The notes under the pieces were generated by a model. That model made no database searches. It was not told the origin of the DNA and saw only the letters and a list, made by a program, of their open reading frames with translations. DNA of 64,000 bases, taken from the NCBI RefSeq assembly GCF_003952385.1, contig NZ_CP034444.1, positions 6,771,001-6,835,000 on the forward strand, given 5' to 3'. The translations under genes were made by a program, and so were the position numbers. This stretch comes from Mesorhizobium sp. M1D.F.Ca.ET.043.01.1.1 (lineage in GTDB: Bacteria > Pseudomonadota > Alphaproteobacteria > Rhizobiales > Rhizobiaceae). Every line of letters starts with the position of its first letter. Within the stretch, counting starts at the first letter, position 1. This document shows positions 40,324 to 49,465 of this stretch, one piece after another.

Positions 40324-40987
40324 CCGTCAGTTCCTTGACAGCGTCCTTGCCGATCCAACGCGCCGTCTTGTCTGACGACGCGGCTAGTTTTTCCGCAAGC
40401 GCAAGGGCAGGGGCGTGCAGCGCCATCGACCGCTTGCCGATCTGCCGCAGCGCCCAGTTCACCGCCTTGCGAACGAAGTTGCGCGGGTCGCCGGCATGCT
40501 TCTCGACCAGCGGCAGATAGGCACGGAAAGTCGCGTCGGGCTCCTTTTTCAGATGCACCGCGCTCCAGGCCAGTATGGCGAAGGCGGTGCGGCGGACGAA
40601 CTCACGCTCGTCCTCGGCGAATTCCTCGATCAGTTCACGCCGGAATGGCGTCTCGGCGAACAGGTCGGCAACGGTGTCGACGATTTCCCAGCTGTCGAAA
40701 TCGGCGGCCCAGCGCCGGCATTGGCCGATATCGAGCTTTTTCGGCTCGCCGGTAAAGGCCGCCATCAGGCGCGCCTCGCGGATGCCGGTGTCCCACAGGA
40801 GCAACGACCGCTCGTGGTTCTTCTTAAGCTTGCGCGCCAACGGCCGCAGGTCGGAATTGCCGACGCCGAGCGCGGTTCTCGTGTTGATGCCGAACCGAAC
40901 CATGCCGGCGCGGTTTTCCTCCGTTCCGATCAAGCGCAGGTAGGCGACGATGTCATCGACGCTCCAGCTCGGATCGGGCACGGTCAT
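40283..40987 (-). CDS. AlkD-like DNA alkylation repair protein
   Basis: The 234-residue all-helical HEAT-repeat-like protein fits the AlkD family, which removes 3-methyladenine and 7-methylguanine without base flipping. Recognisable are GVGNSDLRPLARKLKKN, FDSWEIVDTVADLF and the repeat DPRNFVRKAVNWALRQIGKR. It is the middle gene of a likely operon: dehydrogenase (6 bases upstream), alkD-like, GNAT (overlapping). No LexA or Ada-type box was noticed in front of the operon. Confidence 0.87.
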   Translation of the reverse strand: MTVPDPSWSVDDIVAYLRLIGTEENRAGMVRFGINTRTALGVGNSDLRPLARKLKKNHERSLLLWDTGIREARLMAAFTGEPKKLDIGQCRRWAADFDSWEIVDTVADLFAETPFRRELIEEFAEDEREFVRRTAFAILAWSAVHLKKEPDATFRAYLPLVEKHAGDPRNFVRKAVNWALRQIGKRSMALHAPALALAEKLAASSDKTARWIGKDAVKELTDAKQLERLAAGEA

Positions 40988-40993
40988 CGCCGT

Positions 40994-41863
40994 CTATTTT
41001 TCCAGACGCGCGAGCAGCGACGACGTGTCCCAGCGCCGGCCGCCCATGTCCTGCACGTCCTTGTAGAACTGGTCGACCAGCGCCGTCACCGGCAGCCTAG
41101 CGCCATTGCGGTTGGCCTCGGCGAGGCAGATGCCGAGATCCTTGCGCATCCAGTCGACGGCAAAGCCGAAATCATACTTTCCGGCGTTCATCGTCTTGTG
41201 GCGGTTTTCCATCTGCCAGGAACCGGCGGCGCCCTTGGAAATCACCTCGATGACCTTCTCGATGTCGAGCCCGGCCTTCTTGCCGAAATGGATGCCTTCG
41301 GCCAGACCCTGGACGAGGCCGGCAATGGCAATCTGGTTGATCATCTTGGTGAGCTGGCCGGCGCCGGCCGGACCCATCAGCCCGACCATGCGGGCAAAGG
41401 CGTCGATGACCGGCCTGGCCCGGTCGAAGGCAGCCTGCTCGCCGCCGACCATCACCGTCAGCACGCCGTTTTCGGCGCCGGCCTGACCGCCGGAAACCGG
41501 CGCGTCGAGGAAGGAAAAGCCGGCCTTCTCGGCGGCTTCGGCGAGTTCACGCGCGACCTCGGCCGAGGCCGTGGTGTTGTCGATGAAGACGGCGCCCTTC
41601 TTCATGGCGGCGAAGGCGCCCCTGGCGCCGATGGTCACCGAGCGCAGGTCGTCGTCGTTGCCGACGCAGGAGAAGACGAAATCCTTGCCTTCGGCCGCCT
41701 CGGCCGGCGTCGGCGCCAGCTTGCCGCCGTGCTTGGCGACCCATTGCTCGGCTCTTGCCGCGGTGCGGTTGTAGACGGTGACGTCGTGGCCGCCCTTGTT
41801 CCTGAGGTGCCCGGCCATCGGATAGCCCATGACGCCAAGACCGAGAAATGCAACCGATGCCAT
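40994..41863 (-). CDS. 3-hydroxyisobutyrate dehydrogenase-family oxidoreductase
   Basis: The 289-residue NAD(P)-dependent enzyme has the dinucleotide fold VAFLGLGVMGYPMAGHL, the substrate signature DAPVSGGQAGAENGVLTVMVGG and the catalytic lysine in GQLTKMINQIAIAG. It could act on 3-hydroxyisobutyrate (valine breakdown), tartronate semialdehyde, glyoxylate or succinic semialdehyde; the sequence alone does not decide. ATG 41863 gives the family N-terminus; in-frame sequence upstream belongs to another frame of a repeat and the permease gene. Confidence 0.92.
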   Translation of the reverse strand: MASVAFLGLGVMGYPMAGHLRNKGGHDVTVYNRTAARAEQWVAKHGGKLAPTPAEAAEGKDFVFSCVGNDDDLRSVTIGARGAFAAMKKGAVFIDNTTASAEVARELAEAAEKAGFSFLDAPVSGGQAGAENGVLTVMVGGEQAAFDRARPVIDAFARMVGLMGPAGAGQLTKMINQIAIAGLVQGLAEGIHFGKKAGLDIEKVIEVISKGAAGSWQMENRHKTMNAGKYDFGFAVDWMRKDLGICLAEANRNGARLPVTALVDQFYKDVQDMGGRRWDTSSLLARLEK

Positions 41864-41989
41864 AAGCCTGCCTTCCAACACGAGAGAGATTTCAGTGCCG
41901 GAAGGTCTAGGCCATGCGAAAAATTCGTCAAGGCACGCAGAGCCGCATCGACTGGTGCAGGCCGATGCCCGTGGGGTTCGGTAAGAGAG

Positions 41990-42065
41990 CCGCTCTGCTT
42001 TTATTTTCCGCATTTCCGGACGGAAAACCGCTGCGCCCTTTTCCTGGAATTGCTCAAACGCTCTA
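41990..42065. repeat. Interspersed repeat, family A, copy 2 (shorter)
   Basis: CCGCTCTGCTTTTATTTTCC through CCGGACGGAAAACCGCTGCG and TTTTCCTGGAATTGCTC to CGCTCTA matches the second half of 34664-34766. As in that copy, the terminal CTA is read as the TAG stop of the minus-strand gene, here the HisM-type permease. Confidence 0.82.
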
Positions 42066-42887
42066 TCGTTTGAGGTGGATGGTGATCCGCCGCTCGATCC
42101 ATTCGACGCCGTGGCGCAGGATCTCGACCAGCACCAGATAGACGATCGCCACCCAGATATAGGCCTGGATGTCGAAGGACTTGGCGTAGGCGAGCTTCGC
42201 ATTGCCCATCAGATCATAGACGGTGATGATGGCGACGATTGCCGAAGCCTTGATCATCAGGATGAGTTCGTTGCCGTAAGGCCGCAGCGCCACGATGATC
42301 GCCTGCGGCATGATGACCTTGCGCAGCGTCTGCAGCTTGTGCAGGCCGAGCGAGGCCGCACCCTCCCATTGGCCTCGCGGAACGCTTTCGATGGCGCCGC
42401 GCAGGATTTCAGCCTGGTAGGCAGCGGTGTTGAGGGAGAAGGCAAAGACGCCGCAGTAGAACGCCTCGCGGAAGAACCACCACAGCCCGACCGTCTGCAA
42501 TTCCGGCCGGAAGGAGCCGACGCCGTAATAGACCAGATAGGTCTGCACAAGCAGCGGTGTGCCGCGGAAGAAATAGACGTAGCAATAGGCGAGCCCGGAC
42601 AGGATCCTGTTCTTCGACATGCGTCCGTAGGCGACGGGCAGCGACAGGATCGCGCCGGTCACCATCGAAATGGCCACCAGCGACAGGGTGGTTCCAAGTC
42701 CTTGCAGATAGGCGGGCGCGTATCTGGCGAAGAACTCGGCATTCCAGGCGTGGACAAGATAGGCCACGATGCCAAGGCCGAAGAGCACCCACAGCCCGAC
42801 CAGCGCGTAGCCGACGATGCGCGCGCGCGGCCAGCCGCGTGCCTGCGGCGGCGGTTTGTCGATGGCGATAGCCTGGCTGACGCTCAT
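42063..42887 (-). CDS. Polar amino acid ABC transporter permease, HisM/OccM type
   Basis: The 274-residue inner-membrane protein has about five to six helices and the EAA coupling loop WEGAASLGLHKLQTLRKVIM. A longer cytoplasmic N-terminus (about 25 residues, Pro-rich) precedes the first helix. It forms a heterodimer with the HisQ-type permease, whose gene overlaps by 4 bases. The likely substrates are arginine, lysine, ornithine, histidine or opines. No ATPase gene follows; the message ends in repeat family A. Confidence 0.92.
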   Translation of the reverse strand: MSVSQAIAIDKPPPQARGWPRARIVGYALVGLWVLFGLGIVAYLVHAWNAEFFARYAPAYLQGLGTTLSLVAISMVTGAILSLPVAYGRMSKNRILSGLAYCYVYFFRGTPLLVQTYLVYYGVGSFRPELQTVGLWWFFREAFYCGVFAFSLNTAAYQAEILRGAIESVPRGQWEGAASLGLHKLQTLRKVIMPQAIIVALRPYGNELILMIKASAIVAIITVYDLMGNAKLAYAKSFDIQAYIWVAIVYLVLVEILRHGVEWIERRITIHLKR

Positions 42888-43600
42888 CGCGCTTCCCTCC
42901 GCCCGAGCGAGCGCAGGATATAGGCGGTGGCGATCGACGACAGGACGGCCAGCACAAGGAAGACCAGCGCCGCGACGCTGTAGAAGAGGAAGGAATGCTT
43001 GGTGACACGGGCCGCGACGCCGGCATTGCGCAGGGTCTCGGCGAGGTTGACGACCGAGACCAGCGAGGTGTCCTTGAGCAGGCTAAGCCAGCAATTCTCC
43101 AAGCCGGGGAAGGCGATACGCAAAAGTTGCGGCAGGATCACCAGGCGCATCGTCTGCCATTTCGAAAGGCCGATGGCGTAGCCGCCCTCATACTGGCCCT
43201 TGGGGATGGCGCGGAAGGCCGAAAGAAAGACCTCGCTGGCGTAGGACGAGAAGATCAGCGACAGCACGATCATGCCGGCAATGAAGCTGTTCACGTCGAC
43301 CGTCGCCTCAGGTTCGAACAGGCGCACGACATATTGCAGCAGCAGCGGCATGCCGAAGAAGAACAGGAACAGCGTCACCAGTTCGGGCAGGCCGCGAAAG
43401 ACCGTTGTGTAGATGTTAGCCGCGACCCGCAGCGACGGTTCCTGCGACTGTTTGGCGAAGGCGACAAAAAAACCGATCGTCAGGCCGATCGGGAGCGTGG
43501 CGAGCGCCAGCGCAATCGTGACCAGCACGCCGGAGGCGATATCGTCACTCCAGCCATCAGGGCCCCAACTGAGAAGTGTCCAGATGCTTTGGGCCGGCAT
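42884..43600 (-). CDS. Polar amino acid ABC transporter permease, HisQ/OccQ type
   Basis: The 238-residue inner-membrane protein has about five helices and the EAA loop YEGGYAIGLSKWQTMRLVILPQ in shortened form near residue 140-160. The N-terminal part LLSWGPDGWSDDIASGVLVT is typical of the HisQ group. It is the second gene of the binding protein-HisQ-HisM run and overlaps hisM-type by ATGA. Confidence 0.92.
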   Translation of the reverse strand: MPAQSIWTLLSWGPDGWSDDIASGVLVTIALALATLPIGLTIGFFVAFAKQSQEPSLRVAANIYTTVFRGLPELVTLFLFFFGMPLLLQYVVRLFEPEATVDVNSFIAGMIVLSLIFSSYASEVFLSAFRAIPKGQYEGGYAIGLSKWQTMRLVILPQLLRIAFPGLENCWLSLLKDTSLVSVVNLAETLRNAGVAARVTKHSFLFYSVAALVFLVLAVLSSIATAYILRSLGRREAR

Positions 43601-43678
43601 TGGCGGGGCGTGTCTCCGTGGCGATCCCGGAATGAAGGAAGGGCGGTGAGGTGGTCCTCACCGCCCCGAGCGTTATGA

Positions 43679-44464
43679 TCAGGACTCGGCGCCGTAGACG
43701 TCGAACTTGAAGTACTTGTCGTTGATTTCCTTGTACTTTCCGTTTTTGCGGATGGCGTCGATCGCGTTGTTTAGCTTGTTGACCAGGTCGGTTTCGCCCT
43801 TGCGCACGGCAATGCCGGCGCCCGGTCCGAAGATCTCGACCGGCTGCGGCGAGGGCTGGCCGAGGATCTTGCAGCAGGCGCCGTCGGTCGAATCCAGCCA
43901 CTGCTGCAGCACGACGATGTCGTCCTCGATGGCGTCGAGGCGGCCATTGGCAAGGTCAGCCTGTTCCTCGGGGCTGCTCGGATAGCCCTTGATCGTGCTG
44001 TCGGTATAGGTCTTCGAAGCATAGTTGAAATGCGTCGTCGTGGTGGCGACGCCGATCGACTTGCCGGCGAGGTCTTCCTTGGTCACGCCCTTGAGCGGCG
44101 AATCCTTGGGCACGGCGATCGCGGAGGGGGTGTTGTAGTATTTGTGGGTGAAGTCCACCTTTTCCTGCCGCTCGGGCGTGATCGACATCGAGGCGACGAT
44201 GGCGTCGAACTTGCCGGCCTGGAGCGCTGGAATGATGCCGTCCCAGTCCTGCGCGACGAAGGTGCACTTCACCTTCATCTCGTCGCACAGCGCCTTGGCG
44301 ATATCGATGTCGAAACCGACGAGTTGGCCGTCCGAGGTCAGGTTGTTGAAGGGCGGGTACGCGCCTTCGGTGCCGATCCTCAGGGTCTTCTCCTGAGCCT
44401 GGGCGACGCCAAGTGTCAGCAGCGCGGCCGAAGCGGCGAGCGCGATACGCAGTGCAATACGCAT
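43679..44464 (-). CDS. Periplasmic lysine/arginine/ornithine/histidine-type binding protein
   Basis: The 261-residue protein has a signal peptide (MRIALRIALAASAALLTLGV, cleavage after AQA) and a family-3 solute-binding fold: LRIGTEGAYPPFNNL, GFDIDIAKALCDEM, FDAIVASMSITPERQEKVDF. The pair of cysteines in DGACCKI fits the LAO/HisJ/NocT/OccT group. It delivers a basic amino acid or opine to the adjacent permeases. It is the first gene of the operon. Confidence 0.93.
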   Translation of the reverse strand: MRIALRIALAASAALLTLGVAQAQEKTLRIGTEGAYPPFNNLTSDGQLVGFDIDIAKALCDEMKVKCTFVAQDWDGIIPALQAGKFDAIVASMSITPERQEKVDFTHKYYNTPSAIAVPKDSPLKGVTKEDLAGKSIGVATTTTHFNYASKTYTDSTIKGYPSSPEEQADLANGRLDAIEDDIVVLQQWLDSTDGACCKILGQPSPQPVEIFGPGAGIAVRKGETDLVNKLNNAIDAIRKNGKYKEINDKYFKFDVYGAES

Positions 44465-44615
44465 GATAATCCTCTCATATTGTCATGGCCGCTGTCCCGT
44501 GCGGCTCTTGTGGGCGGGGCTTCTTGACCGCCCGCTGCGCGGGATACTCCCACTCTTTCGAAGAAAAAAGCAACTGCAAAACAACAGCAAACGACATCCG
44601 CCGTGTGCCGCTGCG

Positions 44616-45131
44616 TTACTTGGTTGGAGCGTTCAGGCCGGTCGCGCGCTCGACAAAGTCGGCTATCGATTTGGTATCGTCGAGATCGAAAACGGGGAGG
44701 GTTTCGCCTTCGACTTTGAAATCCGCCGCGATGGCGACGATGTTTGGGTCGTTGATCGAAAGCGGCGTCCGGTCCTTGGCCTCCAGCCGCCTTGCCTCGA
44801 TCTTCTTGTGCGCCTCGCGCTTGTAGCCCTCGACGAGCACGATGTCGGAGGGCGCCAGGCGCGACAGGATGTCGTCCAGCGACGGCTCGTCCTCGTTGCG
44901 CAGTTCGTGCATCAGCGCCCAGCGCCGGCCGGAGACGATCGCGACCTCCATGGCACCAGCCTGGCGGTGACGGAAGGAGTCCGTGTCAGGCTTGTCGATG
45001 TCGAAGTCATGATGGGCATGCTTGACGGTCGAGACCGTCCAGCCGCGCCGGACCAGTTCGGCGACCAGCTTTTCGGTCAGGGTCGTCTTGCCGGAATTCT
45101 TCCAGCCGGTGATGCCGAATACGCGTCTCAT
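44616..45131 (-). CDS. mobB: Molybdopterin-guanine dinucleotide biosynthesis protein MobB
   Basis: MobB is a GTP-binding helper of MobA in making the bis-MGD cofactor. The 171-residue protein has Walker A in GITGWKNSGKTTLTEKL, STVKHAHHDFDID and a DIVLVEGYKREAH segment. Its ATG overlaps the mobA stop by 4 bases. With moeA, moaC and moaA in the same window, it shows the cell makes molybdoenzymes. Confidence 0.94.
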   Translation of the reverse strand: MRRVFGITGWKNSGKTTLTEKLVAELVRRGWTVSTVKHAHHDFDIDKPDTDSFRHRQAGAMEVAIVSGRRWALMHELRNEDEPSLDDILSRLAPSDIVLVEGYKREAHKKIEARRLEAKDRTPLSINDPNIVAIAADFKVEGETLPVFDLDDTKSIADFVERATGLNAPTK

Positions 45132-45760
45132 GGCTGCAGGCTTTGCAACAGACGCTCGGCCTCCGCAAGATCGTCCGGCGTGTTGATGTTGAAGAACGGG
45201 TCGATCCGCTCGCCGTCGGCCTCGATCATCGGAAACTCAACCTCGACGAAACCGTGCCGCTCGATGAAGGCCGAAACCCGGCGATTGTCCTCGTCGACCA
45301 GGAAACGGCGCAGATCGTCGCGCAGGCCCTGCGGCCAGAGCGCGAAGGTCGGGTGCCATCTGCCGTCGGCACGGGCGACCGCGATCGCGCCTGGTCTTTC
45401 GTTGGCGGCTGCGGCCAACCGTTCGACGAGATCGCTGGGGAAGAATGGCGTGTCGCCGGCCGCGCTGACAAGCGACCGGCAGGCCGTGTTGTCCGCCGTC
45501 CATTCGAGGCCGGCGAGGATTCCGGCCAACGGGCCGGCATAGCCTGGCACCGTGTCGGCGATCACCGGAATGCCGAGGCCGGCAAACCGTGCGAGGTCGC
45601 CATTGGCATTGAGCGCAAGCATGCCGACCTGCGCTTTGAGACGCGCGACGACGTGGTCAATCAGCCTGCCTTTGCCCAGCGGCAACAGGGGCTTGTCGCC
45701 GCCGCCCATCCGGCGCGACTGGCCTCCCGCCAGGATGATGCCCGCAACGCTTTGATACAT
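45128..45760 (-). CDS. mobA: Molybdenum cofactor guanylyltransferase MobA
   Basis: MobA transfers GMP from GTP to molybdopterin to make MGD. The 210-residue protein has the nucleotide-binding signature IILAGGQSRRMGGGDKPLLP, LSVA-like LVSAAGDTPFFPSDLV with the metal-binding aspartate, and FFNINTPDDLAEAE near the end. It is 5 bases after the EamA transporter gene and overlaps mobB by 4, so the three form one operon. Confidence 0.95.
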   Translation of the reverse strand: MYQSVAGIILAGGQSRRMGGGDKPLLPLGKGRLIDHVVARLKAQVGMLALNANGDLARFAGLGIPVIADTVPGYAGPLAGILAGLEWTADNTACRSLVSAAGDTPFFPSDLVERLAAAANERPGAIAVARADGRWHPTFALWPQGLRDDLRRFLVDEDNRRVSAFIERHGFVEVEFPMIEADGERIDPFFNINTPDDLAEAERLLQSLQP

Positions 45761-45765
45761 CGCGC

Positions 45766-46698
45766 CTATATGCCGTCCGGCGCCATGTCGGGTCCAGCGC
45801 TTTCGGCGGCAGGCTGCCGCCGGCCGACGATGCGTTCACGATACAGCGCATAGAGGCCGGAACCGATGATGATCGAGGCGCCGACGATCATCGGCAGGTC
45901 GGGGACGTCGCCGAAGATGACGAGTCCGAGCAGGATCGACCACAGCAGCGCCGTATAGCGGAAGGGCGCGATGAAGGAGATGTCGCCCGAGCGCATCGCC
46001 ATGATGATGAACTGATAGCCGATGAGGACCAGCACTGCCGCCAGCGCCAGCAGCGCGGTCGCTCGTGCGCTCATCGGCGTCCAGCCGCCCATCGGCGACA
46101 AGAGCAGCGCGCCCAACACCGTCATGGCGAGAGCTGTCGCTGTCGATACCAGCATGGTCGGGATCGCCTGCGGAATGCGCCTGGTGGCGAGGTCGCGTAC
46201 CGCACAGCAGACAACGCTCGCCAGCGCCAGCAGCGAATAGACGCTAAAACCCTCGAAGCCCGGCCGTACGATGATCAGCACGCCGGCAAAACCAAGGGCA
46301 ATTGCGAGCCAGCGCCGCCAGCCGACGCCTTCGCCGAAGAAAAGTGCGGCGCCCATCGTCACGGCGAGCGGCAACGCCTGCAGAACGGCGGAGACGTTGG
46401 CGATCGGAAGATGCGCCAGAGCGACGAGGAAGGAGACCGTGGCGCCGGCTTCGCCGGCGACGCGCACCGCGACCATGGGCTGCAGCATGGCGCGAGGATC
46501 GGCAAGCGCGCCGCGCTGCCAGGCGAGCAGGCCGACGAAGAGCGATGCGAAGGCGCCGCGCACCAGCATGACCTGCGCCATGTTCATCGATTCGGAAGAG
46601 AATTTGGTGATCGCGTCGTTCAGCGTGAAGCCGATCATGGCCACCACCATGAACAGCGCGCCGCGAAGATTGGGCGAGAGAGGCAAGGGCGTTTCCAA
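45766..46698 (-). CDS. EamA/DMT-family membrane transporter
   Basis: The 310-residue protein has ten membrane helices in two EamA repeats, the first around GALFMVVAMIGFTLNDAITK and the second around VVCCAVRDLATRR and LVLIGYQFIIMAMR. The family exports metabolites or amino acids; the substrate is not predictable here. It is the first gene of the run with mobA and mobB. The C-terminus after the last helix is Gly/Pro/Ala-rich. Confidence 0.9.
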   Translation of the reverse strand: METPLPLSPNLRGALFMVVAMIGFTLNDAITKFSSESMNMAQVMLVRGAFASLFVGLLAWQRGALADPRAMLQPMVAVRVAGEAGATVSFLVALAHLPIANVSAVLQALPLAVTMGAALFFGEGVGWRRWLAIALGFAGVLIIVRPGFEGFSVYSLLALASVVCCAVRDLATRRIPQAIPTMLVSTATALAMTVLGALLLSPMGGWTPMSARATALLALAAVLVLIGYQFIIMAMRSGDISFIAPFRYTALLWSILLGLVIFGDVPDLPMIVGASIIIGSGLYALYRERIVGRRQPAAESAGPDMAPDGI

Positions 46699-46800
46699 TT
46701 ATCCTTGGATCAGCCTCTAGCAGGCGAAGGGGAAACAGCAACGTCAAAGAAATGGGCCAGGGCATCCGCCGTGGCCCGGCTTGCCGGAAAACAGTTGGCC

Positions 46801-47160
46801 TTATTTCTTGGGCGTCAGCGTCTCGGTACCGTTGCCATCCTTGCCCGCGATCGTCCAGAGCCCGTGCAGCGAGCCGTCGTCTTCCACCTTGTAGACGACG
46901 AGGCCGATTTCCTTGCCCATCACATAGCCTGCGGAAAAGGCATTGTCGTTGCGCATGCAGATGCCGTCCGAGGACGAGCCGCCCGTTTCCCAATGGATCG
47001 TGCAGGTCGTCTCGCTGGTGAGCGTGATGGTTGCCTCGCCGCCGTAAGACGAGCCGTCGAAGTTGGTGCCGGAAACCGTGTAGGTGCCGCCGATCGACTG
47101 GGCCGCGGCCGGCATGGAAGCAATCCCAAGCATTGCAAGTGAAGCCAAGAATTTGCGCAT
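46801..47160 (-). CDS. Small secreted protein of unknown function
   Basis: The 119-residue protein has a clear signal peptide (MRKFLASLAMLGIASMPAAA, cut near AQS), then a compact beta-rich domain with GTYTVSGTNFDGSSYGGEA and two cysteines (TTCTIHW, DGICMRN) that may form a disulfide. Similar proteins are often labelled fibronectin-binding in rhizobial annotations without proof. GGGGGAAG lies about 6 bases before ATG 47160. Confidence 0.8.
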   Translation of the reverse strand: MRKFLASLAMLGIASMPAAAQSIGGTYTVSGTNFDGSSYGGEATITLTSETTCTIHWETGGSSSDGICMRNDNAFSAGYVMGKEIGLVVYKVEDDGSLHGLWTIAGKDGNGTETLTPKK

Positions 47161-47274
47161 GTGCACTTCCCCCTTGAGCGAAAATCGCTCGTGAAGGCTA
47201 GGCTGGAACGGAGCGGCGGTAAATCGGCCGGAGGTCAGCGCGACAGGTTTATTTTGCAGCGCGCCGCGCTTGCC

Positions 47275-47769
47275 TCAGGGGCCGCGCAGGCTGGCGGCGA
47301 TGGCGCCGCTCAGCGGATCGTATTTCGGCTTGAGCGACGAAGGATATTCGATCCAGACGCTGCGAATGACGCCGTCCTTTCCGAACAGGCGCCGCTCGTA
47401 GAAGACCTTGTCGCCCTTGATGCCGGACAGCACCGCCCAGTTCTTGCCGGTCTTGCTGTAGGTGATCTTGTAGCCTGGTCCAGTGTTTGCCTTCTCGGCG
47501 GCGACGAAGCCCTTCGGCGTATCGTTGTCGATGTTGTAGATGCCGGAGCAGGTCAGGCTGGCGCCGTCGACCGCGCTCCATTGCTGCCCATCGCCATTCT
47601 CCGGTTCCGCTTCGGTGATGCTGAATACCTCGTCGGGGAACGTGCAGGAGGTGCCGAAGCGCGCATTGACGTAGGTGAATGGCTTCGCGATCGCCGTCGT
47701 CGCTGCGGTCGTCAGCAACGATAAGGCGACCGCCACAGGCGCGCCCTGGATGAGATGAAAACGCGTCAT
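47275..47769 (-). CDS. Secreted hypothetical protein
   Basis: The 164-residue protein has a signal peptide (MTRFHLIQGAPVAVALSLLT, cut near AIA) and a domain starting PFTYVNARFGTSCTFPDEVF, with two cysteines (TSCTF, LTCSG). The final part (VWIEYPSSLKPKYDPLSG) resembles small rhizobial periplasmic proteins with no known role. ATG 47769 is chosen because it exposes the signal peptide. It lies 55 bases after the moaA stop. Confidence 0.78.
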   Translation of the reverse strand: MTRFHLIQGAPVAVALSLLTTAATTAIAKPFTYVNARFGTSCTFPDEVFSITEAEPENGDGQQWSAVDGASLTCSGIYNIDNDTPKGFVAAEKANTGPGYKITYSKTGKNWAVLSGIKGDKVFYERRLFGKDGVIRSVWIEYPSSLKPKYDPLSGAIAASLRGP

Positions 47770-47824
47770 GGTGCCCCCAAAGGTCAGCGACCAAAGGTGA
47801 TCTTGCACCAATCCTTGGGAAAAA

Positions 47825-48820
47825 TCAGCCGCCGGTGACGCTCATATGGCGCGACACGGAGGGACGGCTGGTGCGGCGATCGATGATGAAATCGTGGCCC
47901 TTGGGCTTGCGCCCGATCGCCTCGTCTATCGCTTCGCTGACCAGTTCGTTGCCTTCGGACGCACGCAACGGCGCCCTGAGGTCGGCGGCGTCCTCCTGGC
48001 CGAGGCACATGTAGAGCGTGCCTGTGCAGGTCAGCCGAACACGGTTGCAGCTTTCGCAGAAGTTATGCGTCATCGGCGTGATGAAGCCGAGCCTGCCGCC
48101 TGTCTCGGAAACATGGACATAGCGGGCAGGGCCGCCGGTCTTGTAGGGGATATCGGTCAGCGTGAACTGGCGCTCCAGCGAGGCGCGCAGCAGCGACAGC
48201 GGCAGGTATTGGTCTGTGCGATCGGCGTCGATCTCGCCCATCGGCATGGTTTCTATGACGGTCAGATCCATGCCGCGGCGATGCGCCCAGCGCAGCATCT
48301 CGGGGATTTCGGCATCGTTAAATTCGCGCAGCGCCACGGCGTTGAGCTTGACCTTCAGGCCCGCGGCCTGCGCGGCGTCGATGCCTTCCATGACCTTGCC
48401 GAGATTGCCCCAGCGGGTGATCTGGCGGAATTTGTCGGCGTCGAGCGTGTCGAGCGAGACGTTGATGCGCTTCACCCCGCAGTCGGCAAGCTCAGCGGCA
48501 AAGCGCGACAGCTGCGAGCCGTTGGTGGTGAGCGTCAGCTCCTCCAGCGCGCCGCTCTCAAGATGCCGCGACAGCTGGCGCACCAGATGCATGATGTTCT
48601 TGCGCACCAGCGGCTCGCCGCCGGTAAGCCTCAGCTTGCGGACGCCCTTTTCGATGAAGACGGTGCAGAGCCGGTCGAGTTCCTCGAGCGACAACAGATC
48701 CTTCTTCGGCAGGAAGGTCATGTCCTCGGCCATGCAATAGGTGCAGCGGAAGTCGCAGCGGTCGGTGACCGACACGCGAAGGTAGGTGATCGTGCGACCG
48801 AATGGGTCGATCATATTCAT
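47825..48820 (-). CDS. moaA: GTP 3',8-cyclase MoaA
   Basis: This radical-SAM enzyme starts molybdenum cofactor synthesis by rearranging GTP. The protein (331 residues) has the N-terminal cluster motif [15 protein letters not shown], the C-terminal cluster motif [11 protein letters not shown] with a third cysteine in LYMCLG, and the Gly-Gly C-terminus (SVTGG) required for activity. ATG 48820 is preferred because GGAAG lies about 9 bases upstream; a TTG two codons earlier is possible. Confidence 0.96.
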   Translation of the reverse strand: MNMIDPFGRTITYLRVSVTDRCDFRCTYCMAEDMTFLPKKDLLSLEELDRLCTVFIEKGVRKLRLTGGEPLVRKNIMHLVRQLSRHLESGALEELTLTTNGSQLSRFAAELADCGVKRINVSLDTLDADKFRQITRWGNLGKVMEGIDAAQAAGLKVKLNAVALREFNDAEIPEMLRWAHRRGMDLTVIETMPMGEIDADRTDQYLPLSLLRASLERQFTLTDIPYKTGGPARYVHVSETGGRLGFITPMTHNFCESCNRVRLTCTGTLYMCLGQEDAADLRAPLRASEGNELVSEAIDEAIGRKPKGHDFIIDRRTSRPSVSRHMSVTGG

Positions 48821-49015
48821 GCTCAAACGCTTCCGTGGCCGTGAACGGGTTCGTTATATACGGCTATGTGATACGATCCAGCCCGACATTCAAGATAGAA
48901 GGTCTTGATCTTTGGCAACATTCCCTGACCGACATGGTATGTCGGCTGCCTCGTATGGCCTTCCCGCGTCGCGCGAAGCGGCGTAGGGAAGGGGCCATTT
49001 CACGCAGGACCAAGC

Positions 49016-49369
49016 ATGACGGCGCCGAAGGAACTGAGGGTCTCCAAAGACCGCAAGCTGCTCACCGTGACCTTCCCGGATCACCAGCCGTTCGAGCTGC
49101 CGGCGGAATTGTTGCGCGTTGCCTCGCCCTCGGCGGAGGTGCAGGGCCATTCGCCGGAACAGCGGGTGACCGTGCCCGGCAAGCGCAACGTGGCGATCCT
49201 CAAGATCGAGCCGGTCGGCAACTACGCCGTGCGCATCACCTTTGACGATTTCCACGACACCGGCATTTTCACCTGGAACTATCTTCATACGCTCGGCCAC
49301 GAGAAGGAGGAACGCTGGAACGCCTATCTCGCCGAGCTTGCCAAGAAGGGTCTCAGCCGGGATCGCTAG
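49016..49369 (+). CDS. DUF971 (gamma-butyrobetaine hydroxylase-like N-terminal) protein
   Basis: The 117-residue protein matches DUF971: DRKLLTVTFPDHQPFELPAE, NYAVRITFDDFHDTGIFTW and YLHTLG. Family members are stand-alone versions of a domain also found in iron-sulfur carrier and hydroxylase proteins. Many alphaproteobacteria carry it close to moaA, as here (divergent, 195 bases). A link to Fe-S or Moco maturation is inference from that proximity. Confidence 0.88.
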   Translation: MTAPKELRVSKDRKLLTVTFPDHQPFELPAELLRVASPSAEVQGHSPEQRVTVPGKRNVAILKIEPVGNYAVRITFDDFHDTGIFTWNYLHTLGHEKEERWNAYLAELAKKGLSRDR

Positions 49370-49465
49370 CCCGGCAGGGTGGAAATCGAATTTCGGGTGA
49401 CCGGCTGTCGTCAAGGCGTCATGGACGTGGCGTAGCGCCGGCAAAAGGTCAGGAGGCGAAAAAAG

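Noticed and set aside
46801..47160. Naming the small secreted protein as fibronectin-binding
   Set aside because: Only a label by habit in related annotations; nothing in the sequence supports that activity.
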